61,858 bases of DNA from an uncultured Clostridium sp. (GTDB lineage: Bacteria > Bacillota > Clostridia > Oscillospirales > Acutalibacteraceae), in NCBI GenBank assembly GCA_958422185.1, contig CATZNW010000015.1, positions 1-61,858 of the forward strand. The letters are read 5' to 3'. Shown here one piece after another: positions 26,134 through 35,400 of the stretch. Each line of letters begins with the position of its first letter. Position 1 is the stretch's first letter. The translations under genes were made by a program, and so were the position numbers. The notes under the pieces were generated by a model, which did no database searches, was not told the DNA's origin, and saw only the letters and a program-made list of their open reading frames with translations.

Positions 26134-26160
26134 TTAGCACTCGGAAGACAGGAGTGCTAA
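26134..26160 (+). promoter_or_regulatory. CIRCE operator (HrcA binding site)
   Basis: Perfect inverted repeat TTAGCACTC - 9 bp - GAGTGCTAA, identical to the CIRCE consensus. It overlaps the transcription start of htpG, so HrcA should repress htpG until heat or misfolded protein relieves it. HrcA itself is not in the window. Confidence 0.95.
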
Positions 26161-26183
26161 TTTTTAAATTGCAGGGTGATAAA

Positions 26184-28070
26184 ATGAGAAAGAAACAGTT
26201 TAAAGCAGAATCCAAAAAACTCCTTGATATGATGATAAATTCAATCTATACAAATAAGGAGATTTTTATCCGCGAACTTATTTCCAATGCGTCGGACGCT
26301 ATTGATAAGCTTTATTTTAAATCTCTAACGGATACTTCCGTGGGAATGAATAAAGATGATTTTGAGATCTTTATTTCGGCAGACAAGGAAAACAGAACTT
26401 TAACTATATCTGATAACGGTATAGGAATGACGGCTGAGGAGCTTGAGTCCAATCTCGGCACGATTGCCAAATCCGGCTCTCTCAATTTCAAAAATGAAAA
26501 TGAGGACGCCAAGGAAAATGATATTGAGGTAATCGGTCAGTTCGGCGTAGGCTTTTATTCCTCATTCATGGTTGCTAAAAGGGTGGAAGTGGTATCCAAA
26601 GCGTACGGCGAGGATGTCGCCCATAAATGGGTATCTGAAGGTGCGGACGGCTACACTATCGAAGAATGTGAAAAAGATAAACCCGGCACCGTTATCACTC
26701 TCTATATGAAAGACGATATCGAAAATGAGGATTATTCCCATTTCCTTGAGCAGTACACTATTTCCGAACTTGTTAAAAAATACAGCGATTATATCCGCTA
26801 TCCCATTAAAATGGAAACTACCCATTCCGTACCGGATCCGGATAAGGAAGGCGAATATAAAGAGGAAACAGCAGTTGAGACCATGAATTCCATGGTTCCG
26901 CTTTGGCGCAAAAATAAAAACGAGATCACGCCTGAAGAATATAACGAGTTTTATAAAAGCAAATTCTTTGATTACCATGATCCGCTTGATGTTATTCATT
27001 TTAAATCGGAGGGTACGGCAACGTTTGATTCAATCATCTATATTCCGTCCCAGCCGCCTATGGATTATTACTCAAAAGAGTATGAAAAGGGTCTTGCGCT
27101 TTATACAAACGGCGTTATGATTATGGAAAAATGCGCCGATCTTGTGCCTGATTATTTCAGTTTTGTAAAGGGTATCGTTGATTCGGCTGATCTGAATCTG
27201 AATATCAGCCGTGAAACCCTTCAGCAGGATTATCAGGTAAGGATAATCGCAAAGGCAATCGATAAAAAAATCAAATCAGAACTTAAAAAGATGCTTGCAA
27301 AAGACCGTGAAAAGTATGAAAAATTTTTTGATACTTTCGGCGTGCAGATCAAATGGGGCGTTTATGCTGATTACGGCGCCGAAAAGGACGGTCTTAAGGA
27401 TCTTATGATGTTCAGATCTGTGAAGGATAATAAATATGTTACCCTTAAGGAATATATAGACGCGATGCCGGAGGGGCAGGAAAAAATTTATTACGCCTGC
27501 GGCGAAACACCGGAAAAGATCGCTCTTCTTCCGCAGACAGAGGCTGTCAGATCAAAGGGATATGACGTTCTTTGCTTTACTGATGACGTTGATGAATTTG
27601 CCGTTCAGATGCTTATGGAATATGAGGGCAAGCAGTTTGCCAATATCTGTAAAGACGATCTGAACCTTTCTTCGGACGAGGAAAAGAAAGCCCTTGATGA
27701 GAAAAATGAAGGCGCAAAGGATATGCTGGAAGAAATGAAAGGCTATCTCGGTGATGAAGTTACCGCCGTTAAATTTTCCGATTCTCTCGGTTCCCATGCC
27801 GTCTGTCTTTCAAGTGAAGGCTATGTGTCTTTGGATATGGCAAAGGTACTAAGCAGAATGCCGGGCGGAAGCCAGGGCGTTAAGGCGCAGCTTGTGCTTG
27901 AGATCAACTCAGATCATCAACTCGCCGAAAAGTTATTCAAATTCTTTGCCGAGGATAAGGAAAAACTTGAAAAGTATACCAAGATACTTTATAATGAGGC
28001 TCGTCTTGTCAGCGGCCTTGATGTTGAAAATCCAACAGAATTTGCGGATATGGTTTCCGAGTTGCTGTAA
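26184..28070 (+). CDS. htpG: Molecular chaperone HtpG (bacterial Hsp90)
   Basis: 628 aa from the ATG at 26184 (AGGGTG upstream). A longer in-frame reading from 26109 runs through the CIRCE element and is rejected. The N-terminal GHKL ATPase motifs are ELISNASDAIDKL (Glu-Asn), ISDNGIGMTAEEL and GQFGVGFYSSFMVA. The middle domain has the catalytic arginine region NISRETLQQ, and the C-terminal dimerisation domain is complete. It is an ATP-dependent chaperone in the cytoplasm. CIRCE control places it with groE/dnaK-type heat-shock genes. Confidence 0.97.
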   Translation: MRKKQFKAESKKLLDMMINSIYTNKEIFIRELISNASDAIDKLYFKSLTDTSVGMNKDDFEIFISADKENRTLTISDNGIGMTAEELESNLGTIAKSGSLNFKNENEDAKENDIEVIGQFGVGFYSSFMVAKRVEVVSKAYGEDVAHKWVSEGADGYTIEECEKDKPGTVITLYMKDDIENEDYSHFLEQYTISELVKKYSDYIRYPIKMETTHSVPDPDKEGEYKEETAVETMNSMVPLWRKNKNEITPEEYNEFYKSKFFDYHDPLDVIHFKSEGTATFDSIIYIPSQPPMDYYSKEYEKGLALYTNGVMIMEKCADLVPDYFSFVKGIVDSADLNLNISRETLQQDYQVRIIAKAIDKKIKSELKKMLAKDREKYEKFFDTFGVQIKWGVYADYGAEKDGLKDLMMFRSVKDNKYVTLKEYIDAMPEGQEKIYYACGETPEKIALLPQTEAVRSKGYDVLCFTDDVDEFAVQMLMEYEGKQFANICKDDLNLSSDEEKKALDEKNEGAKDMLEEMKGYLGDEVTAVKFSDSLGSHAVCLSSEGYVSLDMAKVLSRMPGGSQGVKAQLVLEINSDHQLAEKLFKFFAEDKEKLEKYTKILYNEARLVSGLDVENPTEFADMVSELL

Positions 28071-28080
28071 TTGTAAATAC

Positions 28081-28114
28081 AAAAGGCGGCGGAGTTTTAC
28101 TTCGCCGCCTTTTT
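28081..28114 (+). terminator. Terminator of htpG
   Basis: Stem AAAGGCGGCG / CGCCGCCTTT with an 11-nt loop, followed by TTTTT, 11 bp after the stop. Confidence 0.85.
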
Positions 28115-28366
28115 AACGTTAATATGGACAACTATCTCTTAAATGAAAAGTCTTGATAAATCATAGGCGCTATTAAAGTCAGTGCCTTTCAGCGCGCTGT
28201 TTTTCCTTAAAGTCCGTATGAGTTTAATTATTTCTGTGCTGTTTCAATAAAAACCACGGGCAATATTTGTATATTCCGCTTGATGAAAAAAATGTGTTTT
28301 TATGATACAATAAAATCAGCCATAGTTTACCTTGCTTTGGCAAAAATCTTCAACGGAGGGGTAATT

Positions 28367-28987
28367 ATGAAGTATAACGTTATCACGATCAGCCGTGAAT
28401 TCGGCAGCGGAGGAAGATATATAGGCGAGGAACTTTCAAAAAAGCTCGGCTGGGATTATTATGATAAAGAGATCATTTCAAAAGTTGCCGAAAAAACAGG
28501 ATTTGCGGAGGAATTCGTTGAGCAGGCAGGCGAGCATTCACCGTTTAAAAGCATATTTTCCTATGGCTTTGTAAGCAGGGACAGCGGCGGTTCCTCTCTT
28601 GAGGACTACGTCTATTCCGCCCAGCGAAAAATCATTCTTGAATTGGCGGATAAAGGCCCGTGTATAATAGTAGGCAGGTGCGCTGATTATATCCTTCAGG
28701 AGCGTAAGGACTGTCTTAATGTCTTTATTCACGGCGATGAGGAAAGCAAGATCCAGCGCATTATGAAGTATAAGAATACGGATATCAGGCAGGCAAAAAA
28801 ACTTATGAAAGATATAGATAAACGCCGCCGCATAAATTATAACTATTATACTGACCGGCAGTGGGGCAGGGCGCAAAATTTTGATATATGTTTAAACAGT
28901 ACTTCCCTCGGCACGGATAATTGCGTAAAAATAATTTATGACGCCGTAACGAACCTCGATTGGTTCGTTGCCGATTCTGCTAAATAA
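28367..28987 (+). CDS. Cytidylate kinase-like family protein
   Basis: 206 aa from the ATG at 28367, which follows GGAGGGG; an in-frame ATG at 28280 has no ribosome site. The P-loop-like opening VITISREFGSGGRYIGEELSKK is characteristic of the cytidylate-kinase-like family (Cytidylate_kin2), and a LID/NMP-binding-like helix DKRRRINYNYYTDRQWG follows. Related proteins are common in Clostridia as extra copies beside the true Cmk; nucleotide specificity is not shown. The about 250 bp upstream of the start contain no other gene. The subtilase gene starts 27 bp downstream but is probably a separate unit in function. Confidence 0.85.
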   Translation: MKYNVITISREFGSGGRYIGEELSKKLGWDYYDKEIISKVAEKTGFAEEFVEQAGEHSPFKSIFSYGFVSRDSGGSSLEDYVYSAQRKIILELADKGPCIIVGRCADYILQERKDCLNVFIHGDEESKIQRIMKYKNTDIRQAKKLMKDIDKRRRINYNYYTDRQWGRAQNFDICLNSTSLGTDNCVKIIYDAVTNLDWFVADSAK

Positions 28988-29014
28988 ATCAGTTTAAATT
29001 CGAAGGATCCATTC

Positions 29015-32000
29015 ATGTCGAAAAGGATGAAACGTTTAACCGGTGTTATTTTGGCAATTTTAATGTTATGGAGCATGATAGTGCCCTGCCAAAGCGCGAT
29101 AGCGGCGGAGACGGAAAGGCGCAGCGTAACACGCTTTTCAAGTCATGTTACAGAGCTCAATACGGAATATGAATCGGACTCCGATTCATACGAAGAAAAA
29201 TATAATGAAGATAATCCAAACGCTTGTGAAAACCGTCTGATTGTGCAGGCAAGAAGCGTTAAGGACGATGCCGGCGCGGTTGAATCCATGTCCGGGCTTG
29301 AATATACCGTTTTGCAGTATGAGGATAAGCAGGATATGGAAGCGGCATACGAAAAGCTGTCAAGCGAGGGGTACGCGGTTGAAAAAGACAGGGTGCTCAG
29401 CGTTAAGGATAACACCGTCAAAAATCTCAGAACCATGGCAGATGAAGCGGAGGAAACAGAAGAGGTTTCTCAAACTTGGGCATATGAATCCGTTATGTCC
29501 GATTATGCCATTGCTGAGATAGAGCAGTCTGCCGCTGCTGAAGAAGAGATCGTTATCGGCGTGCTGGATTCCGGCATAGATTATACACACGAACTCTTTG
29601 CCGATAGAGTTACTGACACTACTTTTAATATGAGTGAAAGCGGCGGGGAAAATGACTGTATGGACGATAACGGGCACGGCTCGGCAGTTGCCGGCATTAT
29701 CGCCCTCAGCACACCGGATAATGTAAAGATAAAGCCGTATAAGGTCATTGACGCGGACGGATATGTTTCGCTTTCCGTATTTACGGCGGCAATGGAAACG
29801 ATCCTTGCAAGCAATGATCTGCTGGATATTATGAATATCAGCCTCGGCGGTTATTTGTTTGAGGAAAATATGTCTATAGAAACAGAACTTGTGGAAAGGC
29901 TTGTAGCGCGTGGCGTGACTGTTTGTATCGCATCCGGCAATGATAATCTGCCGGTTCAATACTGCACACCTGCCGATTGTGAAACGGCGATCACCGTCGG
30001 CGCATATGACTATACGGATCATATCTGTTCCTTTTCCAACTATGGCGAAAAGGTGGATATAGCCGCTCCGGGCTATGATGTTTATACATACGATCTATAT
30101 ACAGAGGATCATTTTACCGATCTGTACAACGGTCAGGTAGGCACCTCCTTTTCCTGCCCGTTTGTAAGCGCGGCGTGCGCCTATATTCTGATGCAGGATC
30201 CCGGTCTCTCTCCCGTTGAGGTAAAGCAGCAACTCAAAGCCTCGGCAATAGATATGGGCGAGGATGAGCGGCAGTATTACGGCGCGGGTATGCTCAACTT
30301 CCCAAATCTGATAGAGGGCAAGGAATTTGATACCCCGCAGCCGGATGTTAAAGGCGGTTTTTATAACGATACGCAAACAGTTACCTTTACCGATATACCG
30401 GCAGGAACACAGCTTGTCTATACGCTGGATAAGTCCGTACCAAGCAGTACAAATGGCACTGTATATACCGAGCCGATTACGATCGATAATGAAATGCAGC
30501 TTACTTTTGCTTTAATAAAAAACGGTAAATATGCAAGCAACATCTCCTCGCAGTATTATACGATTCAATATTATATGGACGAATCGTATTTCACGATCAA
30601 TGATTCCGGTGTGATTACTTCTTACACAGGCGATAAAAACAATATTATTGTTCCGGATACGATAAACGGTATTGTGCCGCTTAATATAAACGCTGATGAT
30701 ATGGAAGGCTCAAAATTAACGGCAGTTGTTCTGCCGGATTCAGTTGAAAGAATTCAAAACACTTTTAGAGATTGCGCAGAACTGAAATATGTAACGGCAA
30801 AAGGTGTAACAAGAATTGACGCCGCTTTCAGAAACTGTTATAGCTTGAGAACGGCGTCCATGCCCAAGTTGTCACTGATTAATTCACGTGCTTTTTCAAT
30901 GTGTTCTATGATGCACGATATAGATTTTGAGGAATCTGTTGAAACTGCGCTTGGTGGCACATTTGAATATACGGGATTGCTTGAGGTCAGCTTCCCAAAA
31001 CTGTATATCAAAAATTCACCACACGAAATATTCAGAAACACACCTTTGCTTAAATGTGATATCCCGCTTGCAGAATCCCTCTGGGCTACATTCAGAGAGT
31101 GTTATTTCCTTCAGGAACTCAATGCACCTAATCTGAAAAGGATCAAGCCATTTACATTTGCGGATTGCTGGTTTTTAACTGAGATGGAATTTCCGAGCTT
31201 GGAGGTTGTGGAGTCAAGCGCTTTTGCTTATTGCTATATAGATACGATCTACGCGCCTAAGCTGACTTCTTTCAGCAAGGACGGAACATACGGAATTGCT
31301 TATCAGGCGTTTACGCGTGTAATGGATTTTCCTGAAATTACAGAAATTCCGAATGACTTTATTGTTAGCTGCTACTTGGAAGAACTCTATATGGAAAACC
31401 TGTTGGAATCCACTTCTTCCTCTTGTCACAATCTACCGTATTTGAATGTGATTTATATGCCGAACGTATTGGAGTTTAACAGGATCGGCTACGATTCGCA
31501 TTATCCGCTGATTGGCGTGGGACCTCGTGAAATTGTTTGGATACCGAGTGCTACAGAGGTGGATTCCGGGCTGCATTATGCAGATACAATGAAACTGTTT
31601 TATGCGCCGAGTCTTACCAAGATCAGCGCAGATAACTACAACGCAGCCTTTGTATTGTCAGAAAAAGCACAGGATGTATCCATTCGCTTTACCAGAGAAG
31701 CTTATTTAGACGGTGTGGCTCCAACAATAATCGCCCCTTACGGCTCTGCTGCGCAGCAGGCAGCCATTTCAGAGGAATGTAATTTTATTAATTCCGATTC
31801 CATGGGCGAGAGCTTCGGCGGGCAGATTCGAACACGGGATTCGGGCTTACGGTTCGGCTTTATCTTTGATGAAAAAACGCTCGGATTCGACATCAGCGAG
31901 TATGAAAACCTGTATCCAAAAATCAGCAAGGAATACGGCTTTGTCTACACCTATGACGAAGTGAGCGAAAGCGAGCAGGAAGCAAACACGCAGGTCAGAA

Positions 32001-32272
32001 ACGGTGCTGACGGCACATACACCTTAGAAGCTACAAAAAGAAATGTGGAAGGCTCTGTTTCACATTACAACGCCGTGTTTACCGGCATACCGGCAAGCCA
32101 TTATGACAACAGAATTTCCGCAAGAGCGTATATCTGTATAGACGGTATGTATTTCTATTCGCCGGTTACAACACGAAGCTTCAACGATGTTGCAAACGCC
32201 ATTGTGAATGACGACACAATGGATCAAAACACACGCAGTGAAGTGTATAACTTAATTAACAGGGAGGTGTAA
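29015..32272 (+). CDS. Secreted subtilisin-like (S8) protease with BspA-type leucine-rich repeats
   Basis: 1085 aa. A signal peptide (about residues 1-30, ending near QSAIAAE) is followed by an I9-like propeptide (about 60-140). The S8 domain has the catalytic triad Asp185 (GVLDSGIDYTH), His221 (DNGHGSAVAG) and Ser378 (GTSFSCPF), with the oxyanion-side ASGNDN. A small beta domain resembling the chitobiase C-terminal module follows (about 445-520). About 350 residues of LRR_5/BspA-like repeats come next, and a C-terminal beta domain ends the protein. No sortase signal or surface-layer domain is visible, so anchoring is unclear. The stop is 3 bp before a 41-codon gene whose ribosome site lies inside this reading frame, so the two are coupled. 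Substrate unknown. Confidence 0.92.
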   Translation: MSKRMKRLTGVILAILMLWSMIVPCQSAIAAETERRSVTRFSSHVTELNTEYESDSDSYEEKYNEDNPNACENRLIVQARSVKDDAGAVESMSGLEYTVLQYEDKQDMEAAYEKLSSEGYAVEKDRVLSVKDNTVKNLRTMADEAEETEEVSQTWAYESVMSDYAIAEIEQSAAAEEEIVIGVLDSGIDYTHELFADRVTDTTFNMSESGGENDCMDDNGHGSAVAGIIALSTPDNVKIKPYKVIDADGYVSLSVFTAAMETILASNDLLDIMNISLGGYLFEENMSIETELVERLVARGVTVCIASGNDNLPVQYCTPADCETAITVGAYDYTDHICSFSNYGEKVDIAAPGYDVYTYDLYTEDHFTDLYNGQVGTSFSCPFVSAACAYILMQDPGLSPVEVKQQLKASAIDMGEDERQYYGAGMLNFPNLIEGKEFDTPQPDVKGGFYNDTQTVTFTDIPAGTQLVYTLDKSVPSSTNGTVYTEPITIDNEMQLTFALIKNGKYASNISSQYYTIQYYMDESYFTINDSGVITSYTGDKNNIIVPDTINGIVPLNINADDMEGSKLTAVVLPDSVERIQNTFRDCAELKYVTAKGVTRIDAAFRNCYSLRTASMPKLSLINSRAFSMCSMMHDIDFEESVETALGGTFEYTGLLEVSFPKLYIKNSPHEIFRNTPLLKCDIPLAESLWATFRECYFLQELNAPNLKRIKPFTFADCWFLTEMEFPSLEVVESSAFAYCYIDTIYAPKLTSFSKDGTYGIAYQAFTRVMDFPEITEIPNDFIVSCYLEELYMENLLESTSSSCHNLPYLNVIYMPNVLEFNRIGYDSHYPLIGVGPREIVWIPSATEVDSGLHYADTMKLFYAPSLTKISADNYNAAFVLSEKAQDVSIRFTREAYLDGVAPTIIAPYGSAAQQAAISEECNFINSDSMGESFGGQIRTRDSGLRFGFIFDEKTLGFDISEYENLYPKISKEYGFVYTYDEVSESEQEANTQVRNGADGTYTLEATKRNVEGSVSHYNAVFTGIPASHYDNRISARAYICIDGMYFYSPVTTRSFNDVANAIVNDDTMDQNTRSEVYNLINREV

Positions 32273-32275
32273 AAA

Positions 32276-32401
32276 TTGAAAGAAAAGTATTCAAAACCAT
32301 ATGCTGAAATAGAAACATTCAAAGCCATGGATATTCTGACAACAAGCGGATATCCGGATGATAACGAGCCGGATACGGATATTGAGGTACCGTGGAATTA
32401 A
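32276..32401 (+). CDS. 41-residue peptide coupled to the subtilase (possible precursor peptide)
   Basis: TTG start preceded by a very strong GGGAGGTG site located in the last codons of the subtilase gene. The peptide begins MKEKYSKPYAEIE and has a hydrophobic middle, FKAMDILTTSG. Its acidic tail reads DDNEPDTDIEVPWN. It has no cysteine, signal peptide or membrane helix. Short proteins of this layout (KPxxEIExF...DIxTTSG...acidic tail with PW) are, as far as I recall, frequent and uncharacterised in gut Clostridia. A strong terminator follows at once, so the real unit is protease plus peptide. A leader/core precursor cut by a protease is one reading; a chaperone- or antitoxin-like partner is another. 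Confidence 0.7.
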   Translation: MKEKYSKPYAEIETFKAMDILTTSGYPDDNEPDTDIEVPWN

Positions 32402-32408
32402 ATGTTAA

Positions 32409-32445
32409 GAGCGGCAGACATTTTCAGACTGTCTGCCGCTCTTTT
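32409..32445 (+). terminator. Terminator after the subtilase-peptide unit
   Basis: 12-bp perfect stem GAGCGGCAGACA / TGTCTGCCGCTC with a 9-nt loop, followed by TTTT. It sits between the peptide gene and the convergent carB-dapF gene and may also slow the latter. Confidence 0.85.
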
Positions 32446-32449
32446 CATA

Positions 32450-35400
32450 TCAGTATTCGATTTCTCCTGTAAAAACAAGGTTACAGTCGCCCGTGAGCGT
32501 GATCTTTTCATCTGTGTAATTTACGATCAGATCGCCGCCGCGCAGTTTGACCGTTATATCCTTGCCCTTGTCACATTTGCCTTCCAGAACAGCGGCAACC
32601 GCAGCGGCGCACGCACCCGTGCCACAGGCAAGCGTTTCACCGTTTCCGCGTTCCCATACGCGCATTTTAATGGTTCTTCGGTTAACAATGCGCACAAATT
32701 CCGTATTGATCCTCTCGGGAAAGATGTCCGCGTTTTCTATCTTGGGGCCAACCGTTTCAATGTCAACTTTATCAACATTATTAACAAAGATAACGCAGTG
32801 CGGATTACCGACGGAAACACAGGTAATGCTGTATTCATTTCCCGCTATTTCCGCCTTCTTCGCAATGATCGTTTCTCCGTCAACCAGGGCCGGGATCTCT
32901 TTCGGTTTAAGATAAGCTTTTCCCATATCAACCGTTACGGATGAAACCTTGCCGTTTCTCGTAAACAGTTTTAGCCTTCTTATTCCGCTTGCCGTTTCAA
33001 CGGTTATGTTTTCTTTATTTACAATGCCGTTGTCGTACAGATATTTGCCTACACAGCGTATGGAATTTCCCGCCATTTCGCCCTCGGAACCGTCACGGTT
33101 AAAGATACGCATTCTGGCGTCGGCAACATCGGATCGTTCGATCAGCACAATTCCGTCGCCGCCAATACCTTTGTGCCTGTCCGTAAACTCAATGGCAAAA
33201 CTTTCAGGGCAGGTGATAAGGCTTTCCGTATTGTTAAAGAAAATATAGTCGTCGCTCGTGCCCTGCATTTTGCTGAATGTAAGCAGGCTTTTTTCCTTGC
33301 GCATATTGTTTATGTCCACAAGTTCGGTATTCATCTGGTTGTATCTGCTTGCGATTATATCCGCAAGCGCGTTGGCTGTGTCCAGCGATGTGAGCGTAGC
33401 TATGCCAAGCTGGTTTGCGCGGTTAAACAGTTTTATATAATCGGCAATGCTCTTTTTGTCGCTCTTACCCGTGTACACGATATAGTCAAGCTTACCGCTT
33501 TCAACAAGCTCCATAATGGAGTTATCTTCGCTGAGTTTGTTTACGGTCTCAACCTCGATACCAAGGCTTGCTATCGCTTTTCCGGTCTCCGGTGTAGCCC
33601 AGATCTTGATGTCAAGGTCATCAAGTTTTTTCGCAAGATTTACAATTTCATATCTGTCTTTTTTTGTTACGGTAATAAGCACTCCATGGCGTGATTCCTT
33701 GCGGGACTCAACTTTAAAACCTGCTGAAATCAGGCCTTTAAACAGCGCCTCATTCAGATTTTTGCCGACCCCCAGCACTTCTCCGGTGGATTTCATTTCA
33801 GGACCGAGCTGGCTGTTAACGTTGTTCAGTTTTTCAAAACTGAATACCGGAACTTTAACGGCAAAATACGGCGGCGTTTTGTAAAGCCCGGTGCCGTAGC
33901 CAAGGCTTTCAAGAGAAGCGCCAACCATGATCTTTGTAGCAAGCTCAACCATCGGAACTCCGGTCACCTTGCTTATGTACGGAATTGTTCTTGAGGCTCT
34001 CGGATTTACTTCAATAACATATAGCTCGTTCTGATAGATCAGATACTGAATGTTTACAAGACCTTTTGTTCCTAATGAAAGCGCAAGCTTTTCAGAAATA
34101 TCACAGATCTTTCTGAGCATCTTGTCGTTGATATTGTAAGGCGGATAAACGGCAATCGAGTCGCCGCTGTGCACTCCCGCGCGTTCAATATGCTCCATGA
34201 TACCCGGAATAAGCACTTTCTCACCGTCTGAAATACAGTCTACTTCAAGTTCCGTGCCCATCATATACTTGTCTACCAGAACCGGGTTTTCAATGCCCTG
34301 GGCAAGTATAATGTTCATATACTGCTCAACATCATCGTCAGTATAGGCAATCGTCATATTCTGCCCGCCGATAACGTAACTCGGCCTCAGCAAAACAGGG
34401 TAGCCGAGTTCATTACCCGCCCTTAGCGCGCCGTCCAGCGTTGTAACAGAAGTGCCTTTTGGTCTGAAGATCCCGAATCTTTCAAGAAGCCTGTCAAACT
34501 TATCCCTGTCTTCCGCAACGTCTATACCCTCCGCGGAGGTGCCCAGAATTCGGATCCCGTGCTCGTCAAGATATTTTGTGAGCTTGATCGCTGTCTGTCC
34601 GCCGAAAGCTACAACAACGCCCGCCGGATCTTCAACCTTTATAATGTTCATAACGTCTTCCGGCGTCAGCGGTTCGAAATAAAGTCTGTCACCGGTGTCG
34701 AAGTCAGTGGAAACGGTTTCCGGATTGTTATTGATGAGTATAACTTCGTAACCGAGTTCTTTTAAAGTCCATACGCAGTGTACGGAGGAATAGTCGAATT
34801 CAATGCCCTGACCTATGCGAATAGGGCCGGAGCCTAAAACGATTATTCTTTCCTTCCTGCCGCGTTCAAGTTCTCTGCTCTCGCAGTGTTTGTCATAGGT
34901 AGAATAAAAATAAGGGGTCTCGGCAGCGAATTCAGCTCCGCATGTGTCAACCATTTTGTAGACCGCATGCTTGTGAAAAGCAAGAGGGGAGCCGCTTATT
35001 CTTTCCAGTGCAGCGTCTGTATAACCGTATTTTTTACCTTTAATATACTGTTCGCTGCTTATTGGGCAGTCTTCAATCTCTCTTTCATAATCAGCAAGAT
35101 TTTTGAGTTTGTATAAAAACCACTCGTCGATCATGGTGATATTGTGTATCTCACTGACAGAAACGCCGTTTTTAAGTGCGCGGAAAACAGAAAAGAGTCT
35201 CAGATCGTCCTGATTATAAAGAGTTTTAACTATATCGGTGCCTTCAAGCTGCTTGCTGTTCAGTGTGTCAAGTCCGATTTCAGCGCCGCGAACCGCTTTC
35301 ATGATCGCCATTTCAAAAGACGGCGCTATGCTCATAACCTCGCCCGTGGCTTTCATCTGTGTGCCCAGTTTGCGCGAGGCGTTAATGAACTTGTCAAACG

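Noticed and set aside
26109..26183. Longer N-terminus for htpG from 26109
   Set aside because: This ATG lies between the -35 and -10 of the promoter and the frame runs through CIRCE, so it is upstream of the transcript.
29143..30022. Minus-strand open frames inside the subtilase gene and similar frames inside arg, car, araA and GH38 genes
   Set aside because: They lie opposite strongly supported genes, lack ribosome sites and have no family features.
32450..33304. dapF as a separate overlapping gene from the ATG at 33304
   Set aside because: No ribosome site before this ATG and the upstream carB frame is continuous through it, so fusion is the simpler reading.
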